The position numbers and the translations under genes are program-made. A stretch of 64,000 nt of DNA from an uncultured Lysobacteraceae bacterium. GTDB taxonomy: Bacteria > Pseudomonadota > Gammaproteobacteria > Xanthomonadales > Xanthomonadaceae. Positions 26,863-37,177 of the stretch are shown piece after piece (within the stretch, counting starts at the first letter, position 1; each line of letters begins with the position of its first letter). The stretch spans positions 1 through 64,000 of the forward strand of contig CADECF010000003.1 in NCBI GenBank assembly GCA_902825775.1, written 5' to 3'. Below the pieces are notes generated by a model. The model did not search any database and was not told the origin of the DNA. It saw only the letters and a program-made list of their open reading frames with translations.

Positions 26863-26891
26863 AAACCCAGCCTTAGCGCTGGGTTTTTTCG
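26863..26891 (+). terminator. Terminator or attenuator-like hairpin upstream of argF'
   Basis: AAACCCAGC, a CTTAGC loop, then GCTGGGTTTTTTC form a stem with a T run. It may end the transcript of the gene at 26225 or lie in the argF' leader, 57 bases before the start codon. Confidence 0.75.
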
Positions 26892-26947
26892 TTTCCGGGT
26901 CCCGCAGCACCCGGCCCTACTAAAGAAAACCGCAGGATTTCCTTGAA

Positions 26948-27952
26948 ATGAAGCACTTCTTGAACACCCAGGATTGGAGCCGCCCCGAGCTCGACGCGCT
27001 GCTGACGCAGGCCGCGCTGTTCAAGCGCAACAAACTGGGCCATGAGCTCAAGGGCAAGAGCATCGCCTTGGTGTTCTTCAACCCCTCGTTGCGCACGCGC
27101 ACGAGTTTCGAACTGGGCGCGTTCCAGCTCGGCGGGCACGCGGTCGTGCTGGCGCCCGGCAAAGATGCGTGGCCGATCGAGTTCGACCTGGGCACGGTGA
27201 TGGACGGCGATACCGAGGAGCACATCGCCGAGGTGGCCAAGGTGCTCAGCCGCTACGTCGACCTGATCGGCGTGCGCGCGTTCCCGAAATTCGTCGACTG
27301 GTCGCAGGACCGGCAGGACAAAGTGTTGCGCGGTTTCGCCGAGCACGCCACGGTGCCGGTGATCAACATGGAGACGATCACCCATCCCTGCCAGGAGCTG
27401 GCGCATGCGCTGGCGCTGCAGGAGTATTTCCGCACGAGCGACTTGCGCGGCAAGAAATACGTGCTGACTTGGACCTACCATCCCAAGGCGCTCAACACCG
27501 CCGTGGCCAATTCCGCGCTGACCATCGCCACGCGTTTGGGCATGGACGTGACCCTGCTGTGCCCGACGCCGGAATACGTGCTGGACGAGCGCTACATGGG
27601 CTGGGCGCAGCAGAACGTCGCCGAGAGCGGCGGCTCGCTGCGGATCAGCCACGACATCGACAGCGCCTACGCCGGCGCCGATGTCGTCTACGCCAAGAGC
27701 TGGGGCGCGCTGCCGTATTTCGGCAATTGGGCGCCGGAGAAACCTATCCGCGACGGCTTCAAGCACTTCATCGTCGACGAGCGAAAGATGGCGTTGACCA
27801 ACAACGGCGTGTTTTCGCACTGCCTGCCGCTGCGCCGCAACGTCAAGGCCACCGACGCGGTGATGGATTCGCCCAACTGCATCGCCATCGACGAAGCCGA
27901 AAACCGCCTGCACGTGCAGAAGGCGGTGATGGCCGCGCTCGTCTCGCAATAA
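26948..27952 (+). CDS. argF': N-acetylornithine carbamoyltransferase
   Basis: A 334-residue transcarbamylase of the Xanthomonas type that acts on N-acetyl-L-ornithine rather than ornithine, giving N-acetylcitrulline. The carbamoyl phosphate motif is [11 protein letters not shown], and [12 protein letters not shown] is the conserved substrate-region block. The proline-rich/tryptophan features of the acetylornithine form ([34 protein letters not shown]) are present. It heads an arginine cluster whose next genes supply the deacetylase that removes the acetyl group from acetylcitrulline. Spacing to argG is 4 bases. Confidence 0.92.
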   Translation: MKHFLNTQDWSRPELDALLTQAALFKRNKLGHELKGKSIALVFFNPSLRTRTSFELGAFQLGGHAVVLAPGKDAWPIEFDLGTVMDGDTEEHIAEVAKVLSRYVDLIGVRAFPKFVDWSQDRQDKVLRGFAEHATVPVINMETITHPCQELAHALALQEYFRTSDLRGKKYVLTWTYHPKALNTAVANSALTIATRLGMDVTLLCPTPEYVLDERYMGWAQQNVAESGGSLRISHDIDSAYAGADVVYAKSWGALPYFGNWAPEKPIRDGFKHFIVDERKMALTNNGVFSHCLPLRRNVKATDAVMDSPNCIAIDEAENRLHVQKAVMAALVSQ

Positions 27953-27956
27953 TCCT

Positions 27957-29165
27957 ATGGAAAAGAACATGAGCCAGAAAGACATCGTCCTCGCCTTCTC
28001 CGGCGGCCTCGACACCAGTTTCTGCGTGCCTTATCTGCAGGAAGCGGGCTGGAACGTGCATACCGTGTTCGCCGATACCGGCGGCGTCGACGCGGAAGAG
28101 CGCAAGTTCATCGAGGATCGCGCGGCCGAACTCGGCGTCGCCAGCCATGTCACCGTCGATGGCGGTCCTGCGATCTGGGACGGCTTCGTCAAACCGTTCG
28201 TATGGGCGGGCGAGGGTTATCAGGGGCAGTATCCGCTGCTCGTTTCGGACCGTTACTTGATCGTCGACGCCGCGTTGGCGCGCGCCAACGATCTTGGCAC
28301 GAAGGCCGTCGCTCACGGCTGCACCGGCATGGGCAACGATCAGGTGCGGTTCGATCTTGCGGTAAAGGCTTCCGGCGACTACACGATCGTCGCGCCGATC
28401 CGCGAAATCCAGAAGCAGCACACCCAGACCCGCGCTTACGAACAGCAATACTTGGAACAGCGCGGCTTCGGCGTGCGCGCCAAGCAGAAGGCCTACACGA
28501 TCAACGAGAACCTGCTCGGGCTGACCATGTCCGGCGGCGAGATCGACCGCTGGGACGCGCCCGGCGAAGGCGCGCGCGGCTGGTGCGCGCCGCGCGATCA
28601 GTGGCCGGCGGAACCGTTGCGGGCGACGCTGCGCTTCGTGCAAGGCGAGGCCGTCGCGCTCGACGGCAAGGACATGCCCGGCGCGCAGATATTGGCCGCG
28701 CTCAATACGATGTTCGCCGCTTATGGCGTCGGTCGAGGCTTGTATACCGGCGACACCACCATCGGCCTGAAGGGCCGCATCGTGTACGAAGCGCCGGGTC
28801 TCGCCGCATTGCTCACGGCGCATCGCGCGCTCGAGGAAACGGTGCTGACCAAGCAGCAGAACCGCTTCAAGCCCGAAGTGGCTCGCAAGTGGGTGGAGCT
28901 TGTGTACGAAGGCTTCTTCCACGATCCGCTGAAGACCGATCTGGAGGCGTTCCTGGCTTCGTCGCAGCAAACCGTCAACGGCGAGGTGGTGCTGGAGACG
29001 CGCGGCGGACGCGTCGATGCCGTCGCGGTGAAATCGCCGCATATCCTCAACGCCAAGGGCGCGACCTATGCGCAGTCGGCGGATTGGGGCGTGGAGGAGG
29101 CCGAGGGTTTCATCAAGCTGTTCGGGATGAGCAGCACGTTGTGGGCCGAGGTCAACCGAAAATAA
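27957..29165 (+). CDS. argG: Argininosuccinate synthase
   Basis: A 402-residue enzyme (398 if ATG 27969 is used, which has GGAAAAG just before it). It joins citrulline and aspartate with ATP. The PP-loop motif [13 protein letters not shown] starts the conserved region. [16 protein letters not shown] and [18 protein letters not shown] follow. This is a variant branch: the C-terminus contains [17 protein letters not shown]-like sequence ([17 protein letters not shown]), as in the Xanthomonas/Bacteroidetes group working with acetylated intermediates. It follows argF' closely and is therefore co-transcribed. Confidence 0.92.
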   Translation: MEKNMSQKDIVLAFSGGLDTSFCVPYLQEAGWNVHTVFADTGGVDAEERKFIEDRAAELGVASHVTVDGGPAIWDGFVKPFVWAGEGYQGQYPLLVSDRYLIVDAALARANDLGTKAVAHGCTGMGNDQVRFDLAVKASGDYTIVAPIREIQKQHTQTRAYEQQYLEQRGFGVRAKQKAYTINENLLGLTMSGGEIDRWDAPGEGARGWCAPRDQWPAEPLRATLRFVQGEAVALDGKDMPGAQILAALNTMFAAYGVGRGLYTGDTTIGLKGRIVYEAPGLAALLTAHRALEETVLTKQQNRFKPEVARKWVELVYEGFFHDPLKTDLEAFLASSQQTVNGEVVLETRGGRVDAVAVKSPHILNAKGATYAQSADWGVEEAEGFIKLFGMSSTLWAEVNRK

Positions 29166-29178
29166 CGAAGTTTCTTTT

Positions 29179-29254
29179 GTGGGAGCGGCTTCAGCCGCGA
29201 GCTCTTGATCTTTGCCATATACGAACAAGAGCTCGCGGCTGAAGCCGCTCCCAC
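29179..29254. repeat. Family A inverted repeat
   Basis: GTGGGAGCGGCTTCAGCCGC plus GAGCTCTTGA; right arm AGAGCTCGCGGCTGAAGCCG plus CTCCCAC. It lies between argG and argE inside the presumed arginine operon. Confidence 0.88.
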
Positions 29255-29274
29255 GAAAAGCAGAGGCGGAAAAC

Positions 29275-30360
29275 ATGCTGCAACAGGTCCTCAATCATCT
29301 CGAAGCGCTGGTGTCTTTCGACACCCGCAACCCGCCGCGCGCGATCGGCACCGGCGGCATCTTCGATTACATCCGCTCGCAACTGCCGGACTTCCGCGTC
29401 GAAGTGAGCGATCACGGCGCCGGTGCGGTATCGCTGCTGGCCGTGCGCGGCACGCCCACGCGGTTGTTCAACGTGCATCTGGATACCGTCCCGGATTCGC
29501 CGGCATGGACGGCAGATCCGTTGAAACTGCGCGTCGTCACGGATCGCGCGATCGGCCTGGGCGCCTGCGATATCAAAGGCGCGGCCGCCTGCCTGATCGC
29601 CGCGGCGCGGTCGACGGAAGGCGATACCGCCTTCTTGTTCTCCACCGACGAAGAGGCGAACGATGCGCGCTGCATCGATGCCTTCCTCAAAAGCGACCAC
29701 GGCTTCGAGGAAGTCATCGTTTCCGAGCCCACCCAGTGCGAAGCCGTGCTCGCGCACCGCGGCATCGCTTCGGTGCAGATGTCCTTCAAGGGCGAAGCCG
29801 GACACGCCTCGGGCGCGAACGCGATGCAGGCCAGTGCGCTGCACCAGGCGATCCGCTGGGGCGCGGATGCGCTGGCGCTGGTCGAGGCCGAGTCGCACCA
29901 GCGTTTCGGCGGTCTCACGGGGTTGCGTTTCAACATCGGCCGCATCGAAGGCGGCATCAAGGCCAATATCATCGCGCCCAGCGCCGAATTGCGTTTCGGC
30001 TTCCGTCCGTTGCCGTCGCAGGATATGGGCGCATTGCACGACCGCTTCCGTTCTTTCGCGCCGGAAGGCACCGGTTACGCGCCGACGTTCTGGGGGCCGT
30101 CCTTGCCCGGCGGCGACGTAGCCGTCGCCGAAGAACGCCGCCTGGCCGCACGCGATCTTGCCGATGCGCTGGAGCTGCCGATCGGCAACGCAGTCGATTT
30201 CTGGACCGAAGCCTCGCTGTTCTCCGCGGCCGGCCTCACCGCGCTGGTCTACGGTCCGGGCGACATCGCGCAGGCCCACACCGCCGACGAATGGGTTTCG
30301 CTGCAACAGCTCGAACTAGCCGCTACCACCTACCGACGTCTGATGGAGACACGATCGTGA
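29275..30360 (+). CDS. argE: Acetylornithine/acetylcitrulline deacetylase
   Basis: A 361-residue M20-family metalloenzyme from ATG 29275; the longer frame from 29212 only translates the repeat. GAGGCGGA precedes the start. Metal ligands are seen in NVHLDTVPD (H, D), GACDIKGA, STDEEAND (E) and the late HTADEW. In this pathway it hydrolyses N-acetylcitrulline produced by argF'. RGIASVQMSFKGEAGHASG begins the lid domain, which carries the conserved dimerisation histidine. The argB gene starts 96 bases later. Confidence 0.9.
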   Translation: MLQQVLNHLEALVSFDTRNPPRAIGTGGIFDYIRSQLPDFRVEVSDHGAGAVSLLAVRGTPTRLFNVHLDTVPDSPAWTADPLKLRVVTDRAIGLGACDIKGAAACLIAAARSTEGDTAFLFSTDEEANDARCIDAFLKSDHGFEEVIVSEPTQCEAVLAHRGIASVQMSFKGEAGHASGANAMQASALHQAIRWGADALALVEAESHQRFGGLTGLRFNIGRIEGGIKANIIAPSAELRFGFRPLPSQDMGALHDRFRSFAPEGTGYAPTFWGPSLPGGDVAVAEERRLAARDLADALELPIGNAVDFWTEASLFSAAGLTALVYGPGDIAQAHTADEWVSLQQLELAATTYRRLMETRS

Positions 30361-30456
30361 ACCTGCTCGTTTCCGATTTGCGCAACGCCGCTTCGACCGC
30401 CTTCACGGGCGATCGGAGGGCACTTCCGATCCCGCGGCGATGAGTTCCTGCTGACC

Positions 30457-31764
30457 ATGACCGATCTGCGCACCACGATCGTCCGGCTGCTGTCCAACAT
30501 GGCCAGCGCCAAGGAGATCCAGCAATATCTCAAACGCTTCTCGCAGCTCGATGCCGCGCGTTTCGCCGTGGTCAAGGTCGGCGGTGCGGTGCTGCGCGAC
30601 GAGCTCGATGCGCTGGTGTCCTCGCTCGCCTTCCTGCAGCAGGTCGGGCTGACCCCGATCGTGGTGCACGGCGCCGGTCCGCAGCTCGACGCCGAGATGC
30701 AGGCCGCCGGCATCGAGAAGAAGAGCATCGACAATCTGCGCTACACCGATGCGCCCGTGCTGGCCGTGGTCCGCCGCGTGCTGCGCCAGGAGAACCTGAA
30801 GCTGGTCGAAGCGCTGCAGGCCGAGGGCGTGCGCGCGACGTCGATCCAGTCGGGCGTGTTCGAAGCGGCCTATCTCGATCGCGACAAGTACGATCTGGTC
30901 GGCAAGGTGACGCGTGTCGACACGGACGGCATCCACGCGGCGATCAAGGTCGGCTCGATCCCCGTGATCGCTTCGTTGGGCGAAACCATCGACGGCCAGA
31001 TCGTCAACGTCAACGCCGACTGGGCCGCCAACGAGCTGATCAAGACGCTGCAGCCGTACAAAATCGTGTTCCTCACCGGTACCGGCGGACTGCTGGACGG
31101 CGAGGGCAAAGTGATCGACTCGATCAACCTCAGTTCCGAATACGAAGAGCTGCTGGCGCAGCCCTGGCTGCATTCGGGCATGCGTGTCAAGATCGAACAG
31201 ATCCACGACCTGCTGATGGCCTTGCCCCCTTCCTCGTCCGTATCGATCACCAAACCCGACGAGCTGGCCAAGGAACTGTTCACCCATAAGGGTTCCGGCA
31301 CGCTGGTGCGCCGCGGCGAAAAAGTGATTCGCGCGGAGCGTTGGGACGAGTTGGACCTGCCGCGCCTGCGCAAACTGATCGAGTCCGCGTTCGGCCGCGA
31401 ACTGGTGGCCGATTATTTCGAACGTACGCCGCTGCATCGCGCCTACGTCAGCGAGCATTACCGCACGGCGGTGATCCTGACCGAGGAAGACGGCTTGCCT
31501 TATCTCGACAAGTTCGCCGTGTTGGACGATGCGCAGGGCGAGGGCCTGGGCCGCGCGGTCTGGCAGGTGATGCGCGAGGAGACGCCGCAACTGTTCTGGC
31601 GTTCGCGCCACCATAACGCCGTCAATCATTTCTATTACGCCGAGTCCGATGGCTGCTTCAAACAGGAGAAGTGGAAGGTGTTCTGGTACGGGCTGGACGG
31701 ATTCGAACAGATCGCGGCCTGCGTAGAGCATTGCCGGACGCGGCCGCCGACGTTGAAGGACTGA
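30457..31764 (+). CDS. argB: Bifunctional N-acetylglutamate synthase/kinase
   Basis: A 435-residue fusion. Residues 1 to about 285 are the acetylglutamate kinase fold ([44 protein letters not shown]). Residues about 290-435 form a GNAT-type acetyltransferase domain ([45 protein letters not shown], the vertebrate-like NAGS signature). It both makes N-acetylglutamate from glutamate and acetyl-CoA and phosphorylates it. This NAGS/K arrangement is characteristic of Xanthomonas relatives and is feedback-inhibited by arginine in known cases. It sits mid-cluster, 2 bases before the GNAT gene. Confidence 0.93.
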   Translation: MTDLRTTIVRLLSNMASAKEIQQYLKRFSQLDAARFAVVKVGGAVLRDELDALVSSLAFLQQVGLTPIVVHGAGPQLDAEMQAAGIEKKSIDNLRYTDAPVLAVVRRVLRQENLKLVEALQAEGVRATSIQSGVFEAAYLDRDKYDLVGKVTRVDTDGIHAAIKVGSIPVIASLGETIDGQIVNVNADWAANELIKTLQPYKIVFLTGTGGLLDGEGKVIDSINLSSEYEELLAQPWLHSGMRVKIEQIHDLLMALPPSSSVSITKPDELAKELFTHKGSGTLVRRGEKVIRAERWDELDLPRLRKLIESAFGRELVADYFERTPLHRAYVSEHYRTAVILTEEDGLPYLDKFAVLDDAQGEGLGRAVWQVMREETPQLFWRSRHHNAVNHFYYAESDGCFKQEKWKVFWYGLDGFEQIAACVEHCRTRPPTLKD

Positions 31765-31766
31765 GG

Positions 31767-32378
31767 ATGGCGCGCACGGAGTTGCCGAAAACCTGGCAAG
31801 AGCCGCCGCGGCTGGCGGGCCGTCACGTCGCGCTCGAACCGCTGGCGATCGCGCATGCCGACGGCTTGCGCGAGGCGCTTGGGGACGGCGCGCTTGCGAA
31901 GACGTGGTACACCAACGTCCCGGAACCCGCCGGCGTCGACGCCTATATTTCCGCCGCGCTGGAAATGAGGACGCGCGGCGAAGCCGTTGCCTTCGCAGTA
32001 CGCGACGCAGCAGGCGGCGTCGTCGGCAGCACGCGCTACTACGATATCGATGCCGCCGTACCGCGGCTCAGCATCGGCTACACCTGGTATGCGCCCAGGG
32101 CGCAGCGCACCGGCCTGAACACCGAAGCCAAGCTCCTGTTGTTGGGCCACGCTTTCGAAACCCTCGGCTGCATCGCGGTGGCATTCGAAACCAGCTGGTT
32201 CAACCATGCCTCGCGTACCGCGATCGCGCGCCTAGGCGCCAAGCAGGACGGCGTGCTGCGCAGCCACCGCCGCCATGCCGACGGCAGCGTGCGCGATACG
32301 GTAGTGTTCTCGATCATCGAATCGGAGTGGCCGGCGGTGAAGCGCAACCTGCAGCACAAGTTGGACCAGCATGGCTAA
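31767..32378 (+). CDS. GNAT family acetyltransferase in the arginine cluster
   Basis: A 203-residue protein starting at ATG 31767, 2 bases after the argB stop, and overlapping argC by 8 bases, so it is tightly built into the operon. [31 protein letters not shown] with its RTG acetyl-CoA loop and [15 protein letters not shown] match the RimJ/RimL-like GNAT branch, which usually acetylates protein N-termini or small molecules. N-acetylglutamate synthase activity is already carried by the argB fusion, so this enzyme must do something else, act on another arginine intermediate, or simply ride along. Substrate unknown. Confidence 0.8.
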   Translation: MARTELPKTWQEPPRLAGRHVALEPLAIAHADGLREALGDGALAKTWYTNVPEPAGVDAYISAALEMRTRGEAVAFAVRDAAGGVVGSTRYYDIDAAVPRLSIGYTWYAPRAQRTGLNTEAKLLLLGHAFETLGCIAVAFETSWFNHASRTAIARLGAKQDGVLRSHRRHADGSVRDTVVFSIIESEWPAVKRNLQHKLDQHG

Positions 32379-33315
32379 GTCGATCGGCATCGTCGGCGCG
32401 CGCGGGCATACCGGTGCGGAATTGATCCGTCTGGTGGCCGGGCATCCGCGTTTCGAACTCGCGTATGTGTCCTCGCGCGAACTCGACGGACAGCTTGTTT
32501 CGGCGCACGTGACCGAATACCGCGGCGATCTGCGCTACACGAACCTCGCACCGGAACAACTGGCGGAGCAGGGCGCGGATGCCTGCGTACTCGCATTGCC
32601 CAACGGCAAGGCCGGCGATTTCGTCGCCGCCATCGCCGCGGGCGGGCGGGATCCGGTGATCGTCGACCTGTCCGCCGATTACCGGTTCGACGACGGTTGG
32701 TACTACGGCCTGCCGGAACTGACCCGCCGCCGCTACAACGGCCAGAAACGCATCAGCAACCCCGGCTGCTACGCCAGCGCCATGCAGTTCGCGATCGCGC
32801 CCATGCTCGATACGCTCCTCGCCCCGGTGCAGTGCTTCGGCGTGTCCGGTTATTCCGGTGCCGGCACCTCGCCGTCGGACAAGAACGATGTCGAGAAACT
32901 GCGCGACAATCTGATGCCGTACACCCTGATCGGCCATGTCCACGAGCGCGAAGTCACGCGCCAGCTCGGCGTCCGGATCGAATTCATGCCGCATGTCGCG
33001 TCGCATTTCCGCGGCCTGACCATCACCGCCAATCTGCACCTCGAATCGCCGATCGCGTTGGACGAAGCGAAGCAGCGTTACATCGAGCGCTATGCCGGAG
33101 AACCGCTGCTGCGTATCGTCGACACGGCGCCATGGGTCAGCCATATCGCCGGCAAGCATGGCGTCGAGGTCGGCGGCTTCACTTTGTCAGAAGACGGCAG
33201 GCGTCTGGTGGTGGTGGCCACGCTCGACAACCTGCTCAAAGGCGCCGCGACGCAGGCGATGCAGAATCTCAATTTGGCCTTCGGCTTCCCCGAAACCGCG
33301 GGCATACCCCTGTAG
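32371..33315 (+). CDS. argC: N-acetyl-gamma-glutamyl-phosphate reductase
   Basis: A 314-residue NADPH-dependent reductase that turns N-acetylglutamyl phosphate into the semialdehyde. The nucleotide-binding start is [17 protein letters not shown], and the active-site cysteine lies in [22 protein letters not shown] and the histidine in [11 protein letters not shown] complete the site. It belongs to the shorter argC branch. Its start codon overlaps the acetyltransferase gene, and a family A repeat follows the stop. Confidence 0.94.
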   Translation: MAKSIGIVGARGHTGAELIRLVAGHPRFELAYVSSRELDGQLVSAHVTEYRGDLRYTNLAPEQLAEQGADACVLALPNGKAGDFVAAIAAGGRDPVIVDLSADYRFDDGWYYGLPELTRRRYNGQKRISNPGCYASAMQFAIAPMLDTLLAPVQCFGVSGYSGAGTSPSDKNDVEKLRDNLMPYTLIGHVHEREVTRQLGVRIEFMPHVASHFRGLTITANLHLESPIALDEAKQRYIERYAGEPLLRIVDTAPWVSHIAGKHGVEVGGFTLSEDGRRLVVVATLDNLLKGAATQAMQNLNLAFGFPETAGIPL

Positions 33316-33323
33316 GAACCCTT

Positions 33324-33394
33324 GTAGGAGCGGCTTCAGCCGCGAGCTCTTGATCCCCTGCCTAAAAAGAGCTCGCGGCTGAAGCCGCTCCTAC
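33324..33394. repeat. Family A inverted repeat, GTAGGAG variant
   Basis: GTAGGAGCGGCTTCAGCCGC plus GAGCTCTTGA; right arm GAGCTCGCGGCTGAAGCCGC plus TCCTAC. The change in the left arm (GTAGGAG) is matched by a compensating change in the right arm (CTCCTAC), so pairing is kept. Confidence 0.88.
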
Positions 33395-33434
33395 AAAGGG
33401 CGAACAAGAGCGAAAGCGAAATAGGAACCCGCAC

Positions 33435-34724
33435 ATGTCCGATCTGCTATGGCAAAAACCCGGTGTCACCGTCGATGCGGAAATCCAGGCTTTCCTCGCC
33501 GGCGACGATGTGTTGCTGGATCGCGAATTCTTCCTGCACGACATCGCCGCCAGCAAGGCGCATGCCGAAGGCCTGCAGCGGATCGGCATCTTGTCGACGG
33601 ACGAACTGTCAGGCCTGCTGCGCGAGCTCGACGCGTTGGCCGGAGACTTCCGCAGCGGCGCTTTCGTGCTCGACGCGCAGTACGAGGACGGCCATTCCGC
33701 CATCGAGGCGCGCCTGACGGAACGGCTCGGCGATGCCGGACGACGCATCCACACCGGCCGCAGCCGCAACGATCAGATCCTGGTAGCGACGCGCCTGTGG
33801 CTCAAGGAAAAACTGGCGCGGGCGCAAGCGCTGTGCATCGACACGGCAGGCATCGCGTTGTCGCGCGCAGAAGCCGAGCGCGACGTGCCGCTCCCGGGCT
33901 ATACGCACCTGCAACGCGCCGTGGTGTCTTCGCTCGGGATGTGGTGGGCGGGGTGGGCCGAAGCCTTCATCGACGATGCCGCGCGGATCGCCGACACCTG
34001 CGGCTGGGTCGATGCCAATCCGCTCGGCACCGCGGCCGGTTATGGCGTCAATCTGCCGCTGGATCGCGACCGCACGACTTCGGCGCTCGGCTTCGGCCGC
34101 CTGCAGGTTTCGCCGCTCTACGCGCAGCTCTCCCGCGGCAAGTTCGAAATCGCGGCGTTGGAAGCGTTGGGCAGTGCGATGCTCGATTTGCGACGGCTCG
34201 CCTGGGATCTGAGCCTTTTCACCAGCGCCGAATTCGGTTTCGTCGCGCTGCCCGCGCAATACACCACCGGCAGTTCGATCATGCCCAACAAGCGCAACCC
34301 GGATGTAATCGAACTGATGCGGGCCAGCTACGCCAGCGTTGCGGCCGCGCGCTGCGAGATCGAGCAACTGCTGTCGCTGCCTTCGGGCTATCACCGCGAT
34401 CTGCAGCTCAGCAAGGGTGCGCTGTTCCACGGCTTCGGCAAGGGCCTGGGCGCGTTGGCGTTGCTGCCGGATCTGCTGCGCAATCTGGAATGGCGCGCCG
34501 AACGCATGCAGGCGGCGCTCGAGCCGTCGATGTACGCAACGGATCTGGCGGTCGATCTCGCCAGGCAAGGAATGCCGTTCCGCGATGCGTATCGCCAGGC
34601 TGCGGATCCGCAGCGCTGGCAGCAGGGCGATCCCGCCCGCAGTTTGGCCGATCGCGTTTCGCCGGGAGCTGCCGCGGATTTGCGATTGGATACGCTGCGC
34701 GAGCGGTTGGCGGCAGTAAGCTGA
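33435..34724 (+). CDS. argH: Argininosuccinate lyase
   Basis: A 429-residue member of the fumarase/aspartase superfamily that cleaves argininosuccinate to arginine and fumarate. The superfamily signature [12 protein letters not shown] is intact, as are HTGRSRNDQ and [10 protein letters not shown]. It closes the arginine cluster; a family A repeat lies in the gap to argC, and repeats follow the stop codon. A GGAACCC-type weak ribosome site precedes ATG 33435. With argF', argG, argE, argB and argC, all steps from glutamate except ornithine aminotransferase (argD) are in this cluster. Confidence 0.95.
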   Translation: MSDLLWQKPGVTVDAEIQAFLAGDDVLLDREFFLHDIAASKAHAEGLQRIGILSTDELSGLLRELDALAGDFRSGAFVLDAQYEDGHSAIEARLTERLGDAGRRIHTGRSRNDQILVATRLWLKEKLARAQALCIDTAGIALSRAEAERDVPLPGYTHLQRAVVSSLGMWWAGWAEAFIDDAARIADTCGWVDANPLGTAAGYGVNLPLDRDRTTSALGFGRLQVSPLYAQLSRGKFEIAALEALGSAMLDLRRLAWDLSLFTSAEFGFVALPAQYTTGSSIMPNKRNPDVIELMRASYASVAAARCEIEQLLSLPSGYHRDLQLSKGALFHGFGKGLGALALLPDLLRNLEWRAERMQAALEPSMYATDLAVDLARQGMPFRDAYRQAADPQRWQQGDPARSLADRVSPGAAADLRLDTLRERLAAVS

Positions 34725-35170
34725 TAAACGTAGTGGCTGCGGTGGCTGTGTTTTAGGCGTTCATAACGCCTTTGCTTTAAGCCGTCATTCCCGCGAAGGC
34801 GGGAATCCAGTGACGTTAAGGCCCCTCCAGATCGCGACGAGGCTATCTGCCATATCGTGCGCCCTCACCCAACCCCGCTCCGCGCCCCGGCCCGCACTTA
34901 CGTGCGGGCGCTCAGCTGCACGCGCGGCAGTGCCGCGCAAGCGTATGCAGCTTCGCCCCGCAAGCGGGAGAGGGTTACAGCAAGTCGCTGGATTCCCGCC
35001 TTCGCGGGATTGACGGCTAAAAAAAGCAACTTCCGTCAAAGATTTGACCATTGAGCGAAATCTCTTTTCACTCCTGAGCGCTTAATGTCCCATCCCTGCC
35101 ATAAGTCACATTCCCCCTCGCCGCACCGAGTAATAAAGTCGCAGATTGGCCACCGGGGAGTCGTTAGCGC
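34725..35170. repeat. Intergenic repeat cluster after argH
   Basis: No gene is seen in 446 bases. Family D hairpins lie at about 34783-34814 and 34991-35022 in opposite order. Between them is a CCCTCACCCAACCC...GGGAGAGGG element that encloses GCCCGCACTTACGTGCGGGC. The last 130 bases before the hydrolase gene are AT-richer than the surroundings and probably carry its promoter, but no convincing hexamer pair was chosen. Confidence 0.6.
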
Positions 35171-37084
35171 ATGCTCGTCAACCGTTTCGTGGGGCCGCTG
35201 CTGCTCGGCCTGCTGATCGCACCACCGGTCTGGAGCCAGACCTCCCCGATGGCGCCGGACATCACCGGCAAAAAATACGTCGCTCCCAAATCGACCTACG
35301 ATTACGAAAAGCGCGAGGTGATGGTGCCGATGCGCGACGGCGTGAAACTGCACACCGTCATCGTGGTGCCCAAAGGTGCGAAGAACGCGCCGATCCTGCT
35401 GACGCGCACGCCTTACGACGCCAGCGGCCGCGCCAGCCGCATGGATTCGCCGCGCATGATCGACATCCTGCCCGAAGGTGACGAGGTGTTCGTGCAGGGC
35501 GGCTATATCCGCGTATTCCAGGACGTGCGCGGCAAATACGGTTCCGAAGGCGACTACGTGATGACGCGCCCGCTGCGCGGCCCGCTCAACGGCACCAAAG
35601 TCGATCACGTCACCGACGCGTGGGACACGATCGAGTGGCTGACGAAGCACGTGAAGGAATCCAACGGCCGGGTCGGCATGATCGGCTCGTCCTACGAAGG
35701 CTTCACGGTGGTGATGGCGCTGGTCGATCCGCATCCCGCGTTGAAGGTCGCCGCGCCGGAAAGCCCGATGGTCGACGGCTGGATGGGCGACGACTGGTTC
35801 AACTACGGCGCGTTCCGCCAGGTCAACTTCGACTATTTCACCGGCCAGACCACAGAGAAGGGCAAAGGCAAGCCCGTCGCGGAAGTGGGCTACGACGACT
35901 ACACCACATTCTTGCGCGCCGGTTCCGCGGGCGACTACGCGAAAGCCAACGGCATCGAACAATTGCCGTACTGGCGCAAGCTCACCGAGCATCCCAGTTA
36001 CGACGCCTACTGGCAGGAACAGGCGCTGGACAAGGTGATGGCGCGCACGCCGCTCAAGGTGCCGACGATGTGGCTGCAAGGCCTCTGGGATCAAGAGGAT
36101 ATGTGGGGCGCGATCCACAGTTATCCGGCGATGGAGTCCAAGGACGCCAACAACGACCTCAATTATCTGGTCATGGGCCCGTGGCGGCATAGCCAGGTGA
36201 ATGTCGGCGCCGCATCGCTCGGCGCGCTCAAATTCGAAGGCGACACGGCGCTGCAGTTCCGCCGCGATGTACTGAAGCCGTTCTTCGATCAATATCTGGT
36301 GGAAGGCGCACCCAAGGCCGATACGCCGCCGGTTTTCATCTACAACACGGGCGAAAACCATTGGGATCGCCTGAGCGCGTGGCCGCTGAGCTGCAATGAG
36401 GGCTGCACGGCCAAGCCGAAGTCGCTGTATCTGCAAGCCGGCGGCAAGCTCTCATTCGAGCCGCCGGCCGCCGGTCAGTCGCAATACGACGAATACGTTT
36501 CCGATCCCGCTAAACCGGTACCGTTCGTGCCGCGCCCGTCGCGGATGGGCGACCGCGAAACATGGACGACGTGGTTGGTGCAAGACCAGCGTTTCGCCGA
36601 CGATCGGCCGGATGTCATGACCTATATCAGCGAGCCTTTGACGGCGCCGTTGAGCATCGCCGGCGCTCCGCAAGTCAATCTGCTCGCGTCCACCAGCGGT
36701 AGCGACAGCGACTGGGTGGTCAAGCTGATCGACGTCTATCCCGACACGATGGCATCCGCGCCGGCGATGGGCGGTTACGAACTGGCCGTGTCGCTGGCGA
36801 TTTTCCGCGGACGTTACCGCGAGAGTTTCGAGCATCCGAAGGCGATCGCGCCGAACGAGGCGCTACCGTACGTATTCGGCTTGCCGACGGCGAACCACAC
36901 TTTCCTGCCCGGGCATCGGGTGATGGTGCAGGTGCAGTCGTCGCTGTTCCCGCTGTACGACCGCAATCCGCAGACTTTCGTGCCGAATATCTTCTTCGCC
37001 AAGCCGGAGGATTACCGCAAGGCGACGCAGAAGATCTGGTACGGGCAGCAGACCGGCAGTTTCATCAGTTTGCCAGTGCGGTAG
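35171..37084 (+). CDS. aehA: Alpha-amino acid ester hydrolase (CocE/NonD, S15-type hydrolase)
   Basis: A 637-residue secreted serine hydrolase. Residues 1-23 are a signal peptide. The nucleophile is S174 in IGSSYEG. D307 and H340 complete the triad (GLWDQED, GPWRH), and the acidic cluster that binds the substrate ammonium is D208, E309 and D310. These numbers coincide with the characterised Xanthomonas citri enzyme, which is also 637 residues. Such enzymes hydrolyse and transfer alpha-amino acyl esters and act on aminopenicillins and cephalosporins. C-terminal jelly-roll sequence (LLASTSGSDSDWVVKLIDVYPD) is present. The natural role is unclear; it may process amino acid esters or peptides. 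Confidence 0.92.
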   Translation: MLVNRFVGPLLLGLLIAPPVWSQTSPMAPDITGKKYVAPKSTYDYEKREVMVPMRDGVKLHTVIVVPKGAKNAPILLTRTPYDASGRASRMDSPRMIDILPEGDEVFVQGGYIRVFQDVRGKYGSEGDYVMTRPLRGPLNGTKVDHVTDAWDTIEWLTKHVKESNGRVGMIGSSYEGFTVVMALVDPHPALKVAAPESPMVDGWMGDDWFNYGAFRQVNFDYFTGQTTEKGKGKPVAEVGYDDYTTFLRAGSAGDYAKANGIEQLPYWRKLTEHPSYDAYWQEQALDKVMARTPLKVPTMWLQGLWDQEDMWGAIHSYPAMESKDANNDLNYLVMGPWRHSQVNVGAASLGALKFEGDTALQFRRDVLKPFFDQYLVEGAPKADTPPVFIYNTGENHWDRLSAWPLSCNEGCTAKPKSLYLQAGGKLSFEPPAAGQSQYDEYVSDPAKPVPFVPRPSRMGDRETWTTWLVQDQRFADDRPDVMTYISEPLTAPLSIAGAPQVNLLASTSGSDSDWVVKLIDVYPDTMASAPAMGGYELAVSLAIFRGRYRESFEHPKAIAPNEALPYVFGLPTANHTFLPGHRVMVQVQSSLFPLYDRNPQTFVPNIFFAKPEDYRKATQKIWYGQQTGSFISLPVR

Positions 37085-37096
37085 AGGTCGGCTCTT

Positions 37097-37168
37097 GTGG
37101 GAGCGGCTTCAGCCGCGAGCTCTTCTTCTTCCGCCTTGCGAAAAGCTTGCGGCTGAAGCCGCTCCCAC
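37097..37168. repeat. Family A inverted repeat
   Basis: GTGGGAGCGGCTTCAGCCGC plus GAGCTCTTC; right arm AGCTTGCGGCTGAAGCCGC plus TCCCAC. It lies between convergent genes. The right arm has one unpaired change (AGCTTGC for AGCTCGC). Confidence 0.85.
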
Positions 37169-37177
37169 AAAAAACAG

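Noticed and set aside
26863-26891. Arginine attenuator with a leader peptide
   Set aside because: The hairpin and T run are present, but no short frame with arginine codons or alternative pairing was found. A plain terminator is simpler.
29212-29274. N-terminal extension of argE from ATG 29212
   Set aside because: It translates the right arm of a family A repeat. ATG 29275 has a ribosome site and matches the family start.
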